From: an uncultured Clostridia bacterium
GTDB taxonomy: Bacteria; Bacillota; Clostridia; TANB77; CAG-508
NCBI GenBank assembly: GCA_934184665.1
Contig: CAKPSX010000001.1
Coordinates: forward strand, 1-64,000
Reading direction: 5' to 3'
Length of the DNA: 64,000 bases
Shown: piece by piece, positions 54,839-62,386 of the stretch
Layout of the letters: each line of letters starts with the position of its first letter
How positions within the stretch are numbered: position 1 is the first letter of the stretch
Notes under the pieces: model-generated
Databases searched by the model: none
What the model was told of the DNA's origin: nothing
The model's input: the letters and a program-made list of their open reading frames with translations, nothing else
Made by a program: the position numbers and the translations under genes

Positions 54839-55264
54839 GTGGATTTAAATATATTCAATAATAGGGAGATTAATAATAATAAAAATAATGATTTTATAAG
54901 TACATTTATAGAAGAATTACAAAATGCACTTAAAAATATTATAAATGAAAGCATAGGTATGAACCAAAAAGAAAATGTATCAAATGAATCTCATTTAAAT
55001 AATGAAAACGATGTGCTAGAGGGATATAATTTATATGAAACAAAAAAAGTTTTCTTAGATAATAAAAGTTGGAAAGGAAATGATTTAGCTTGGGTAATAG
55101 ATGATAAATCTGTTTGTTTATCAGAACATGGAGATGGCAGTCCATACTTTATATCTGAAATAGATTTACCAAAGAATGCAAAAGCCAGAGAAGTATATGA
55201 AAAAATAAATGGTAAGTATATTTACAATCCTAATATAACGGCTAAACTAAAAGAAATAACTTAA
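54839..55264 (+). CDS. Unknown acidic protein downstream of the nuclease remnant
   Basis: 141 residues, GTG start with AGGAGG 8 nt upstream, 11 nt after the nuclease remnant's stop. The first about 55 residues are Asn/Glu rich and probably disordered. The rest has a compact pattern (WKGNDLAWVIDDKSVCLSEHGDGSPYFISE). No signal peptide or membrane segment. Its tight spacing suggests that it was co-expressed with the nuclease. An immunity or regulatory role would be a guess; no family is recognised. It may now be an orphan. Confidence 0.6.
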   Translation: MDLNIFNNREINNNKNNDFISTFIEELQNALKNIINESIGMNQKENVSNESHLNNENDVLEGYNLYETKKVFLDNKSWKGNDLAWVIDDKSVCLSEHGDGSPYFISEIDLPKNAKAREVYEKINGKYIYNPNITAKLKEIT

Positions 55265-55655
55265 TAATAAGGTGAAAAAATAACAAAATTATATTTAGCT
55301 TACTCTTAAATTAATTTATTATTTATATTAATAAAATAATTGCATAGAAAAGTTTTGTAAATTAATGGTTTGCGGAGATTACTCATAAAGCGAAGGTATT
55401 TAGATTAAGTATTACCAACAAAACCAGAAGTGTCAAGGAATTGAACGTTCCTTGATTTTTTTGCTTTACTAAAAAAACGGCGAAAAAACGGCGGAAGTTT
55501 TGAAAATGAAAACTTATTAGAAAAGAAAAGTACAATTATTATTGTTTTAAAGTGCAAAATTTGCACTTTAAGTTCGAGGTGTTAGGCAGTTTATTTTGAA
55601 AGAAAAAAGTGGTATAATGTGGAAAAAAGAAACTTGATAATATATGGAGGAATGT
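55265..55655. other. Gene-free stretch with terminator, CGGCG repeats and a palindrome
   Basis: About 390 nt. It holds a rho-independent terminator at 55433-55462 (TCAAGGAA/TTCCTTGA, eight T), two ACGGCG copies at about 55478-55495, and a 25-nt palindrome at 55547-55571 (TTAAAGTGCAAA arms around one A). TATAAT at 55613-55618 lacks a good -35. The part before the terminator (about 55365-55430) has no gene matching it and could be a short RNA. This zone may hold the left end of the integrated element, but no att repeat was found. Confidence 0.5.
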
Positions 55656-56762
55656 ATGATGTATAATTCAAAACTATCAAAAGATCCTTTTAAATCTACT
55701 ATTAATGATTTAAAAATGTTCGAACAAACACAATATTGTTTTGAGTATATAAAACAAGAAAGTAATAGTAAATCGGATGAAGAAATAATGGTACATGCGG
55801 AAATTGCATCAGCTTGTTTTAGACAAGCTAGTGAGTATTATAAAGCAGCAATAAGCGTTAGCTTGTGTACAAGTCCTTTATTATTTTCTTATGCACTTAA
55901 TAATATATTAAAGGGAACTTGTTATTTAAAAACATTTGATAATGAAATTATCTCTGGATTTTCTAGTCATGGATTCAGTGTAAAAAATGAAGATATTTAT
56001 GAAAATATTTTAAAATCTAAGATACAAGTTAAATGGCATGGAGCAGCTGTTTCATTATTAAAATTATTTGGAAATTCGATAGAATCACAAGAAATTGAAT
56101 TTAATAAAATTTTAAGGCATATACCAGGAATAAGAGATACATATTTTAAAACTACAGGAGAAGTATCATTATTAGCCATCAAAGATAAAAATGACACATC
56201 TAAATATATAATTAAAGGTAATGCATTAAATGATGAAATAAGTAATATAGCTCAGGAATTTGGAATTGTAGGAACTATTATACCAAGAGAAGAGTCTTGT
56301 TATTGTTATCTTAATATGAAATGTAAAAATAGTATAGATGAAGGAATATATTCAAAAGATAATATTTTCTATAGAAATTATTTAAATATACCAGATAGAT
56401 TTAAAGAGGGAATAAAAGATATAAATATTATATTCTATTGCTATTTATTAATTATGTCTTATGGGATGCTAGTTAGATATAATGCTCATAAATGGGAAAA
56501 ATTTATCGATAAAAAAATTTCAAAAGAAGCAACATTAATTGAATTGTCAGTGACTAATGCTGTAGTAAATTTTTATTATCAAATACATTATATATTGTTC
56601 AATTATTATTATAAGGAGGATTCATATAATGATTTGGATGTAAAGAAAGTAATAAGGGAATCAACTAAGGATATTATGAACAATATTACAAGGGAAATAA
56701 GGCATCATAATTTACAATATAATAGTCATGAATTATTACCATGGGATGAAAATTATAAATGA
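55656..56762 (+). CDS. YaaC-like protein
   Basis: 368 residues from ATG 55656, with GGAGG 55646-55650 upstream; ATG 55659 is equally possible. The N-terminal half has the helical pattern ACFRQASEYYKAAISVSLCTSPLLFSYALNNILKG seen in YaaC-family proteins (shown here in parts: FRQASEYYKAAISVS and LLFSYALNNILKG). The C-terminal half is mixed, with a hydrophobic stretch at about 265-285 (IIFYCYLLIMSYGML), and ends RHHNLQYNSHELLPWDE. YaaC function is unknown. It leads a three-gene run with two membrane proteins, next to an integrase, where defence genes are often found. Confidence 0.65.
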   Translation: MMYNSKLSKDPFKSTINDLKMFEQTQYCFEYIKQESNSKSDEEIMVHAEIASACFRQASEYYKAAISVSLCTSPLLFSYALNNILKGTCYLKTFDNEIISGFSSHGFSVKNEDIYENILKSKIQVKWHGAAVSLLKLFGNSIESQEIEFNKILRHIPGIRDTYFKTTGEVSLLAIKDKNDTSKYIIKGNALNDEISNIAQEFGIVGTIIPREESCYCYLNMKCKNSIDEGIYSKDNIFYRNYLNIPDRFKEGIKDINIIFYCYLLIMSYGMLVRYNAHKWEKFIDKKISKEATLIELSVTNAVVNFYYQIHYILFNYYYKEDSYNDLDVKKVIRESTKDIMNNITREIRHHNLQYNSHELLPWDENYK

Positions 56763-56786
56763 TTAGCAAAAATGGAGGAATAAAGA

Positions 56787-57473
56787 ATGCAAAATATAAT
56801 TAATACAATTGCAACTATTATAGTTTCAATAGGTGGAACAGGGATTATAATTTTAGGAATATCAAAATACATTGGAGGAATACTTGCAAAAAGTATAGAA
56901 GAAAAATATAAAAATAAACTTGATAAAGATTTAGAAGAATATAAAGGAAAAATAAATGAACGATTAAATAAATTAGATAAGATTGAAGAAAAAGCATTAT
57001 ATATATCTAAATTTAATTATGATAATGAATATAAAATTTATATGGAAATATGGCCAAAATTAAATGATTGTATTTCAAAAACGATGAGATTGTATCCTAT
57101 AGGTATTGAAAATGTTCCAATTGATGAGGAAGAACTTAAAAAATATAAAGAAAACAAATATGAGGAGTTTCGTAATAGCTTTAATGAGTTTGTTCTTTGT
57201 GTTGATAAATATGCTCCGTTTTATCAAGAGGAATATTATAATTATTTTAATTTAATAAAAGACGAATGTTTTTCTATAGGTGATATGTTTTTTATGTATG
57301 AATTTGAAGTAAAATATAATGAAAGTTTTAGAGGATGCAGGGATTTGAAAATGACAACAAAAGAGTGGAAGGAAGTTAAAGGAAAAGAAGATAAAATAAT
57401 AAAAATAAAAAAGGAACTTTTAGAAAAAATAAGAGAATATTTAAACGGATTAAAATTGGAGGAAAATAAGTAG
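56787..57473 (+). CDS. Unknown single-span membrane protein with coiled coil
   Basis: 228 residues. One N-terminal membrane helix (about 5-30, containing IIVSIGGTGIIILGI) is followed by a charged coiled coil (about 36-70, KSIEEKYKNKLDKDLEEYKG) and a helical, aromatic-rich cytoplasmic domain. A weak GGAGGA lies upstream, 24 nt after the YaaC-like gene. No family is recognised. The stop overlaps the GTG of the next gene, so the two are translationally coupled and probably act together. Confidence 0.65.
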   Translation: MQNIINTIATIIVSIGGTGIIILGISKYIGGILAKSIEEKYKNKLDKDLEEYKGKINERLNKLDKIEEKALYISKFNYDNEYKIYMEIWPKLNDCISKTMRLYPIGIENVPIDEEELKKYKENKYEEFRNSFNEFVLCVDKYAPFYQEEYYNYFNLIKDECFSIGDMFFMYEFEVKYNESFRGCRDLKMTTKEWKEVKGKEDKIIKIKKELLEKIREYLNGLKLEENK

Positions 57474-57991
57474 TGAATAAATATGAGATATTAAAAGATA
57501 TAATAATACCAATTTTAGCTTCTATAATTGGAGGGATATTCACTTATATTGGAGTATATATAACAATAAAACATGAGAAAAATAAAGAAAAAGAAGAACA
57601 AATATTGTTTAATAAGCCATTATTTTGTAGATTAGATTATAGGCAAGAATATGATGCTAAAAAGGCAGTTGATTTTGTTTTAGGAGTTGGAAATTTCGAT
57701 GAAAAAGCGGGTCAAATATTTGGAGTTATAAAAAATACAGATAATGCTATATTAATTATTGATGGAGTTACAGTTAATGGAAAAAAATATAAATCGATAT
57801 ATGGAGATGTAGTTGATAAGAATCAGATATTTAATTTGTATGTGAATGTTTCAGAAAAACTAAAAGAAGATGATGAGGTTATCTTTATAGTAAAAGATAT
57901 TATGGAGAACGCTTACAAATATAAAGTAAATATAGAATATAAAGATGAAGAAAATTGTGAAATGATAGAATTTAAAGAAATAAAAAAATAG
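57473..57991 (+). CDS. Unknown small membrane-anchored protein
   Basis: 172 residues, GTG start overlapping the previous stop (TAGTG), with GGAGG upstream. An N-terminal membrane helix (about 11-32, IIPILASIIGGIFTYIGVYI) is followed by a charged stretch and a beta-rich domain (about 50-165). No family is recognised. Third gene of the YaaC-led operon; a terminator shared with the integrase follows. Confidence 0.65.
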   Translation: MNKYEILKDIIIPILASIIGGIFTYIGVYITIKHEKNKEKEEQILFNKPLFCRLDYRQEYDAKKAVDFVLGVGNFDEKAGQIFGVIKNTDNAILIIDGVTVNGKKYKSIYGDVVDKNQIFNLYVNVSEKLKEDDEVIFIVKDIMENAYKYKVNIEYKDEENCEMIEFKEIKK

Positions 57992-58022
57992 GCGGGATTA
58001 ATTATAAAATCTCGTCTATTTT
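57990..58022. terminator. Bidirectional terminator between the operon and the integrase
   Basis: AGGCGGGATT pairs with AATCTCGTCT with two G-T pairs, and T/A tracts on the outside. It lies between convergent genes. Confidence 0.7.
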
Positions 58023-59163
58023 AATTAGTTTTAACAGTAAGAAATTCTTCCATAACATTAGCAACATCCTTAAACTCATCTTCAAAGAAATGAGAATAAA
58101 TTCTATCAGTAGTTTGCACACTTGAATGACCAACTTTTCTACTAATAATCTGAGTTTGAATACCCTTAGAAATCATAAGAGTAACATTAGTATGTCGCAA
58201 TCCATGAAAAGTAATTCTTTTTAAATTATGTTTCTTAATAACTTGATCCAAAATCTTAGTGGGTGTATCGGGATGCATATCAGCACCATACTCAGTAGTA
58301 AAAATTCTTTTACTACCTTGCCATTTAGAACCAAGTAAAAGTTTTTGTTTTAATTGTTGGTTTTGATATTTTCTTAATATCTGTACAGTAGTATCGGAAA
58401 TATAATTTACTCTTTCACTATGTTCAGTTTTAGTACCTTTTTCAAAAATCTTGCCATAAGCATATTGAGTAGTTTTATTAATCTCAACTCTACGAGTCTC
58501 AAAATCAATATCTTTCCAAGTAAGTCCAGTTAATTCACCTCGTCTACATCCTAAATCTAATGCTAACATTATAATTGCTTGATATTTTATAGGCTCTTGA
58601 GCTAGTGCAGTAATAAGTTTTTCTACTTCATCAGGAGTATAAAATTGTATATTGGTTTTAGCTCTTTTAGGTTTATCAATCTTACTATTAGGATTATTCT
58701 TAATATATTCACATTTAACAGCATATACTAACATATTATTTATAATACAATAATAACTTTGAATTGTAGTAGGACTAAGAGGCTTACCTCTGGCAGATGT
58801 ATAACCGTGTCTTAAAAAGTGATAAAAATTTTCAAGTATTTTTACATTTAATTCTTTTACTTTTACATATCCAATTTTCTTCATAACTAAACGAAGTCTA
58901 TATTCATAATTAATGTATGTTTTAGGTGAAAGAATATCTTTTTGATACTTTAAATATTCCATGCTTAAATCTTTTACAGTAAGATTATTTTTTTGAAAAG
59001 TTGATCCATCTCTAAGCATGGTTTTAAGTTCATATTCTCTAAGTTTAGCTTCACTTTTTTTACCAATAAAAGTTTCGTAATGCCTTATTTTTGTTCCACC
59101 ATTATATCCAAGAACAATTTCTATTTGATATTTTTTATTTCTTTCAATTTCTCGTACACTCAA
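58021..59163 (-). CDS. int: Tyrosine-recombinase integrase, TTG start
   Basis: 380 residues. An N-terminal arm-binding region (about 1-55), an SAM-like core-binding domain (about 60-155) and a catalytic domain are present. Catalytic residues are Arg208 (GCRRGEL), His320 and Arg323 (HGLRHT), His346 (GHSS) and Tyr356 (DRIYSH). These enzymes integrate and excise phages and conjugative or mobilisable elements. The TTG start has GGAGG 7 nt upstream and overlaps the stop of the XRE gene (TTGA), giving coupled translation of regulator and integrase. Confidence 0.95.
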   Translation of the reverse strand: MSVREIERNKKYQIEIVLGYNGGTKIRHYETFIGKKSEAKLREYELKTMLRDGSTFQKNNLTVKDLSMEYLKYQKDILSPKTYINYEYRLRLVMKKIGYVKVKELNVKILENFYHFLRHGYTSARGKPLSPTTIQSYYCIINNMLVYAVKCEYIKNNPNSKIDKPKRAKTNIQFYTPDEVEKLITALAQEPIKYQAIIMLALDLGCRRGELTGLTWKDIDFETRRVEINKTTQYAYGKIFEKGTKTEHSERVNYISDTTVQILRKYQNQQLKQKLLLGSKWQGSKRIFTTEYGADMHPDTPTKILDQVIKKHNLKRITFHGLRHTNVTLMISKGIQTQIISRKVGHSSVQTTDRIYSHFFEDEFKDVANVMEEFLTVKTN

Positions 59164-60050
59164 TTTTTTACCTCCTTGTTCATAGAAGTAATAAGCTTTT
59201 TATAATCCTCAGGAAGCGTTTCAATATTTTCTTGATTGTAAGTTTCAATTAAATTGTTTTTTATCAATTCTGTGATTTCGAATAAACAAAATTTTAAATT
59301 TCTTTTTGTTTCATCATAATAACAACTACTAAGTGAACTTATAGTATTTAATAAAACATTTAACTTATTTTTATTCAAAGATTTTTTTGTACAAGTTTCA
59401 CAATACTTTTTTAATTGATTTAACTCATTACTTAAATCTAAACAGGTATCGTCATTTAAAGTAGAATGTATTGATTTAGATAAATTATTTTTTAAAGTAT
59501 CAATTTCAGTATTCCATATAGAGTAAAGGGCTTTTAAGTCTTTTTTGTTTTCTAAACAGTAGTATAGATAATCTTCAAGTTTTTCAATGTTATAAAAATA
59601 TTGTATAGATTTTAATACATTATTAAGACAATTATATTCATGTAATAAAGCTGTAAAATCTTTTAAATCAATGTTTTCTAACCATTTACTAAATACTATT
59701 GGAGCAATCTTATCTTCAACTAAAGATAATCTTAATTCATCAGGAATACGATTGTTGGTATATTGTATATCAAGGATATTTTCAATTGCATCATCAGATA
59801 GTTTTAATTTTTTACCTATATCAACAGATTCATTTGTCTTGTTTTCACAATCTTCATCTAATAAGTATTCATATGTGACATTATAAAATTCTTTCAACAT
59901 TTTTAATTGTATAGTGTTTGGAATTCTTTCTATAGTTGTATTTTCATAGTTTCTTATAGATTGAATACCTATTCCAAGTTCAGAGCATACTTGCTCTTGA
60001 GTCATTCCTTTTTCTTCTCTTAATAATTTTAATTTTTCAGAAAGTTTCAT
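59160..60050 (-). CDS. XRE-type regulator of the integrated element
   Basis: 296 residues, AAGGAG 6 nt before ATG. The helix-turn-helix is at about 3-60 (LREEKGMTQEQVCSELGIGIQSIRNYE). The remaining about 230 residues are helical, with several Cys (CETCTKK), and are not recognised. Its position in front of the integrase and the divergent excisionase suggests that it is the immunity or switch repressor of the element. A consensus promoter lies 130 nt upstream with an inverted repeat in the leader. Confidence 0.85.
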   Translation of the reverse strand: MKLSEKLKLLREEKGMTQEQVCSELGIGIQSIRNYENTTIERIPNTIQLKMLKEFYNVTYEYLLDEDCENKTNESVDIGKKLKLSDDAIENILDIQYTNNRIPDELRLSLVEDKIAPIVFSKWLENIDLKDFTALLHEYNCLNNVLKSIQYFYNIEKLEDYLYYCLENKKDLKALYSIWNTEIDTLKNNLSKSIHSTLNDDTCLDLSNELNQLKKYCETCTKKSLNKNKLNVLLNTISSLSSCYYDETKRNLKFCLFEITELIKNNLIETYNQENIETLPEDYKKLITSMNKEVKN

Positions 60051-60106
60051 AATTTTCTCCTTCCATGTTTGAAAAATATATCAAAATAAATTTCAAACAT
60101 CTTTGT

Positions 60107-60208
60107 ATGTATTTATTGAATTAAATACATAATTGTTGTTTAATATCTTTATCAACACGATAATGTTTATTATAATCACATTATACATAGTTGTGTTGCA
60201 AATGTCAA
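60107..60208 (-). promoter_or_regulatory. Regulator-integrase promoter and operator-like inverted repeat
   Basis: Read on -, TTGACA (60208-60203), 17 nt, TATAAT (60185-60180): consensus. Downstream in the leader lies ATGTATTTA (60107-60115) / TAAATACAT (60122-60130), 9-bp arms, a likely binding site. A possible rightward promoter TTTATC (60148-60153), 17 nt, TATAAT (60171-60176) overlaps. Confidence 0.65.
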
Positions 60209-60236
60209 GATAATAATAAAGATTGGAGGGAAAAAT

Positions 60237-60410
60237 ATGGAAAATGAAGAAGAAAAGCTAAATCAAATAGTTAATGAATTAAGAAGAGAAAAGGCTAGAA
60301 TTTGGAGAAATAACAATAAAGAAAAAGTAAAAGAAATTAACAAAAGATATTGGCTAAATAAAGCTAAAAAAGAATTAGCAAGAAGAGAAAACAAAGAAGA
60401 GGTGAAATAA
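60237..60410 (+). CDS. Small charged protein upstream of the excisionase
   Basis: 57 residues, GGAGGG 7 nt before ATG. Highly basic and helical (KLNQIVNELRREKARIWRNN, then KAKKELARRENKEEVK), with no hydrophobic segment. It ends 2 nt before the excisionase ATG and is clearly part of the same operon. Small helical Arg/Lys-rich proteins of this kind are common in such elements; function unknown. Confidence 0.65.
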   Translation: MENEEEKLNQIVNELRREKARIWRNNNKEKVKEINKRYWLNKAKKELARRENKEEVK

Positions 60411-60412
60411 TC

Positions 60413-60607
60413 ATGAATGAAGTATTTAATATTAAAGAATTAGCAAATTATTTACATTGTAGCGAATCAACAGTAAGAAAGTTGGTTCGCAATAAAGCAA
60501 TTCCAAGTTTTAGAATTGCAAACAGAATATTTTTTAGAAAGAATTTTATAGATGTATGGATTGATAATCAATGCAGTAGTAATTGTGAGGTGACTTGCGA
60601 TGAATAA
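60413..60607 (+). CDS. xis: Excisionase-like MerR/HTH_17 DNA-binding protein
   Basis: 64 residues, GAGGTG upstream. A winged helix-turn-helix of the HTH_17/excisionase type fills the protein (FNIKELANYLHCSESTVRKL, IPSFRIANRIFFRKNFIDVW). Such proteins bend DNA at the attachment site and steer the integrase to excision. It is divergent from the XRE-integrase unit, the usual control layout. Confidence 0.85.
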   Translation: MNEVFNIKELANYLHCSESTVRKLVRNKAIPSFRIANRIFFRKNFIDVWIDNQCSSNCEVTCDE

Positions 60608-60755
60608 AAATAAAAAAAGAGAAAAAAGAATGTATTACATAAGCGAAACAGAATACATATATTTTCCTCTAATAGTCCGTTCAAAGACCTATTTGTATTC
60701 TACTATAAATACAAATAAAAATCAATTAGTAAAATGTATTTTATGCAGTAAGTAG
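60600..60755 (+). CDS. Small unknown protein overlapping the excisionase end
   Basis: 51 residues, GAGGTG 7 nt before the ATG at 60600, which lies inside the last codons of the excisionase. A basic N-terminus (MNKNKKREKRMYYI) is followed by a mixed sequence ending with CILCSK. No family is recognised. The ribosome site and tight overlap support expression. Confidence 0.5.
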   Translation: MNKNKKREKRMYYISETEYIYFPLIVRSKTYLYSTINTNKNQLVKCILCSK

Positions 60756-60763
60756 GTGATTTT

Positions 60764-61216
60764 ATGGCAAAAACTAAAAGACCAAAACCACCTGTAAATT
60801 ATAGCTTTGAAAGCACAAATAATAGATATGATTTTACTAAGATATGTAGAGATATGCAAAGATCAGAAGCATGGAAACAATTAAAACCAAGGCAAATAGG
60901 ACTATACTTTTTGCTTAAATCAAAATTTACTGTTAATTCTAAAACTCTTGAAAATAATGCAGAAAATATTTCATTTACTACAAGTGAAGCTAAAAGATAC
61001 TATGGTGATTTAAGAACTTTTAGGGCAGATATGGATATCCTTATTAATTTAGGATTTATAAAACAAGTCATGAGTGGAGTGCCTAGAATGGAAGCATCTA
61101 TTTATGGCTTTTCTGATAGATGGAAAGATTATGGAACAGATAAATTTTATATCCCTGATAAAGATAAAAGATATAAAAAGAAATCTAAAGAAAAGCAATT
61201 AAATTTATTGAATTGA
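60764..61216 (+). CDS. Replication-initiator-like protein of the element
   Basis: 150 residues, GGTG 5-8 nt before ATG. The sequence has a winged-helix look: ICRDMQRSEAWKQLKPRQIGLYFLLKSKF, then FTTSEAKRYYGDLRTFRADMDILINLGFIKQV. Similar short proteins sit after the excisionase in Gram-positive integrative elements and are often annotated as replication-related. A Lys-rich tail ends it. It precedes a cluster of palindromic repeats that could be its binding sites. Replication or regulation cannot be separated by eye. Confidence 0.5.
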   Translation: MAKTKRPKPPVNYSFESTNNRYDFTKICRDMQRSEAWKQLKPRQIGLYFLLKSKFTVNSKTLENNAENISFTTSEAKRYYGDLRTFRADMDILINLGFIKQVMSGVPRMEASIYGFSDRWKDYGTDKFYIPDKDKRYKKKSKEKQLNLLN

Positions 61217-61233
61217 TGGTAATAATATAAATG

Positions 61234-61436
61234 ATGTGTTGTTTCACACATATTAAAGGACAAAAATAAAAAAGAAGCTAAAAGTTAAAGAAAGTCCTAA
61301 AAACAGATAATTATAATAGAATTTGTGGTTGTGTGATTTAACACATATATATATATGAATTTAAGTTTTAATATATGTGATTTTACATATATGATATGTG
61401 TAAATTAACATACGATAAAAAACATCCCCCGAGGGG
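61234..61436. repeat. Four palindromic repeats and a GC hairpin: origin or operator candidate
   Basis: ATGTGT-N6-ACACAT (61234-61251), TGTG-N8-CACA (61330-61345), ATATGT-N6-ACATAT (about 61373-61390) and TATGT-N8-ACATA (about 61395-61412) share a TGTG...CACA theme. Then CCCC-CGA-GGGG (61426-61436) is an isolated GC-rich hairpin in very AT-rich DNA. There is no gene in 61217-61557. This resembles iterons plus a nick or stem region of a replication or transfer origin, or tandem operators. Confidence 0.45.
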
Positions 61437-61557
61437 TAACGATTTATAATTTGGATTTTTTCAAGACCCACAGCTCACCTACATTCACACAAAATAAAAT
61501 TTTTACGTGAGTTTTTTGGAAAAATTAAAATAATCTTAGAAAAAGGAGGAAAAGAAG

Positions 61558-61977
61558 ATGATTAAAACAAATCAAAAAAATAAAATAGAAAAAAGTTTAA
61601 ATGAAAGAATAGAAGAAAATAAAATGTATTTTATAAAATTAGATAGAATGAATAACAAAAAATTTGAAGAAAGAAAAATCAGAAGAGAAAAGATTCAAAA
61701 AATGTGGAAACAACCTAAAGGCAATAAATATATAGAACTATATGAAGGATTATGTAGATATGCAATTAAGCATGGAAACAGTATTAATTATAAAACAGAG
61801 AAATTCTTAAATGATTTTTACAAAGATAATAAAGAAACATTACAAGATATGAGAATCTGTGAAATAATAGAAGGATTAAAAATGTTAAATCTTATAGAAT
61901 TAATTAATATTGATGATGATAGTATAAAAATAACTGATTATAAAGCCGTACTTCAAATAAAAGAAATGATAAGATGA
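61558..61977 (+). CDS. Unknown element protein
   Basis: 139 residues, AAGGAGG about 10 nt before ATG. Lys/Glu/Asn-rich N-terminus (KIRREKIQKMWKQPKG), then a helical part (YIELYEGLCRYAIKHG, IIEGLKMLNLIELINI) ending with a short wing-like strand pair. It could be a small DNA-binding protein. No family is recognised. A hairpin (GCTAGTAG/CTACTGGC, about 61990-62010) with a T-rich tail follows. Confidence 0.6.
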   Translation: MIKTNQKNKIEKSLNERIEENKMYFIKLDRMNNKKFEERKIRREKIQKMWKQPKGNKYIELYEGLCRYAIKHGNSINYKTEKFLNDFYKDNKETLQDMRICEIIEGLKMLNLIELINIDDDSIKITDYKAVLQIKEMIR

Positions 61978-62086
61978 AAACAACAAATTGCTAGTAGATA
62001 AACTACTGGCTTCTTTATTTATTTTATAAATATATTATATTTTATGATATATTATTATTTTTTTTGGATAAAATATATATATTTTA

Positions 62087-62115
62087 TTGTAAAATAATAT
62101 ATTATATGATATAAA
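62087..62115 (+). promoter_or_regulatory. Promoter of the restriction-modification operon
   Basis: TTGTAA (62087-62092), 17 nt, TATAAA (62110-62115), 38 nt before the next start codon. The surrounding DNA is almost pure A/T. Confidence 0.5.
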
Positions 62116-62152
62116 ATAATTATAAATATAATAATTATTATAGAGGTGAAAA

Positions 62153-62377
62153 ATGGAAAAGAAAGAAAAATCACAATCTATTAAAGATGAAGTAAAAGGT
62201 TATATAACATTGAGTGGTTGGCAAATGGGAGAAGTCGCTGATAGATTGAGCGAAAGAAAAAGTAAAGTTGCATTACAAAATTTATCAAATAAACTTACTA
62301 AAGGAACAATAAAGTATTCGGAAGTTAAAAAGATAGCAGAAATAACAGGCTATGAGATTGAATGGAAGAAAAAATAG
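62153..62377 (+). CDS. Small helix-turn-helix-like regulator
   Basis: 74 residues, GAGGTG upstream. SQSIKDEVKGYITLSGWQMGEVADRLSERK and LSNKLTKGTIKYSEVKKIAEITGYEIEWK (described in two parts) have the layout of small phage-type regulators of the DUF6471 or XRE-like kind. It ends 9 nt before the methyltransferase gene, whose ribosome site lies right after its stop. A controller role for the modification operon is plausible. Confidence 0.6.
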   Translation: MEKKEKSQSIKDEVKGYITLSGWQMGEVADRLSERKSKVALQNLSNKLTKGTIKYSEVKKIAEITGYEIEWKKK

Positions 62378-62386
62378 GAGGAAGTT

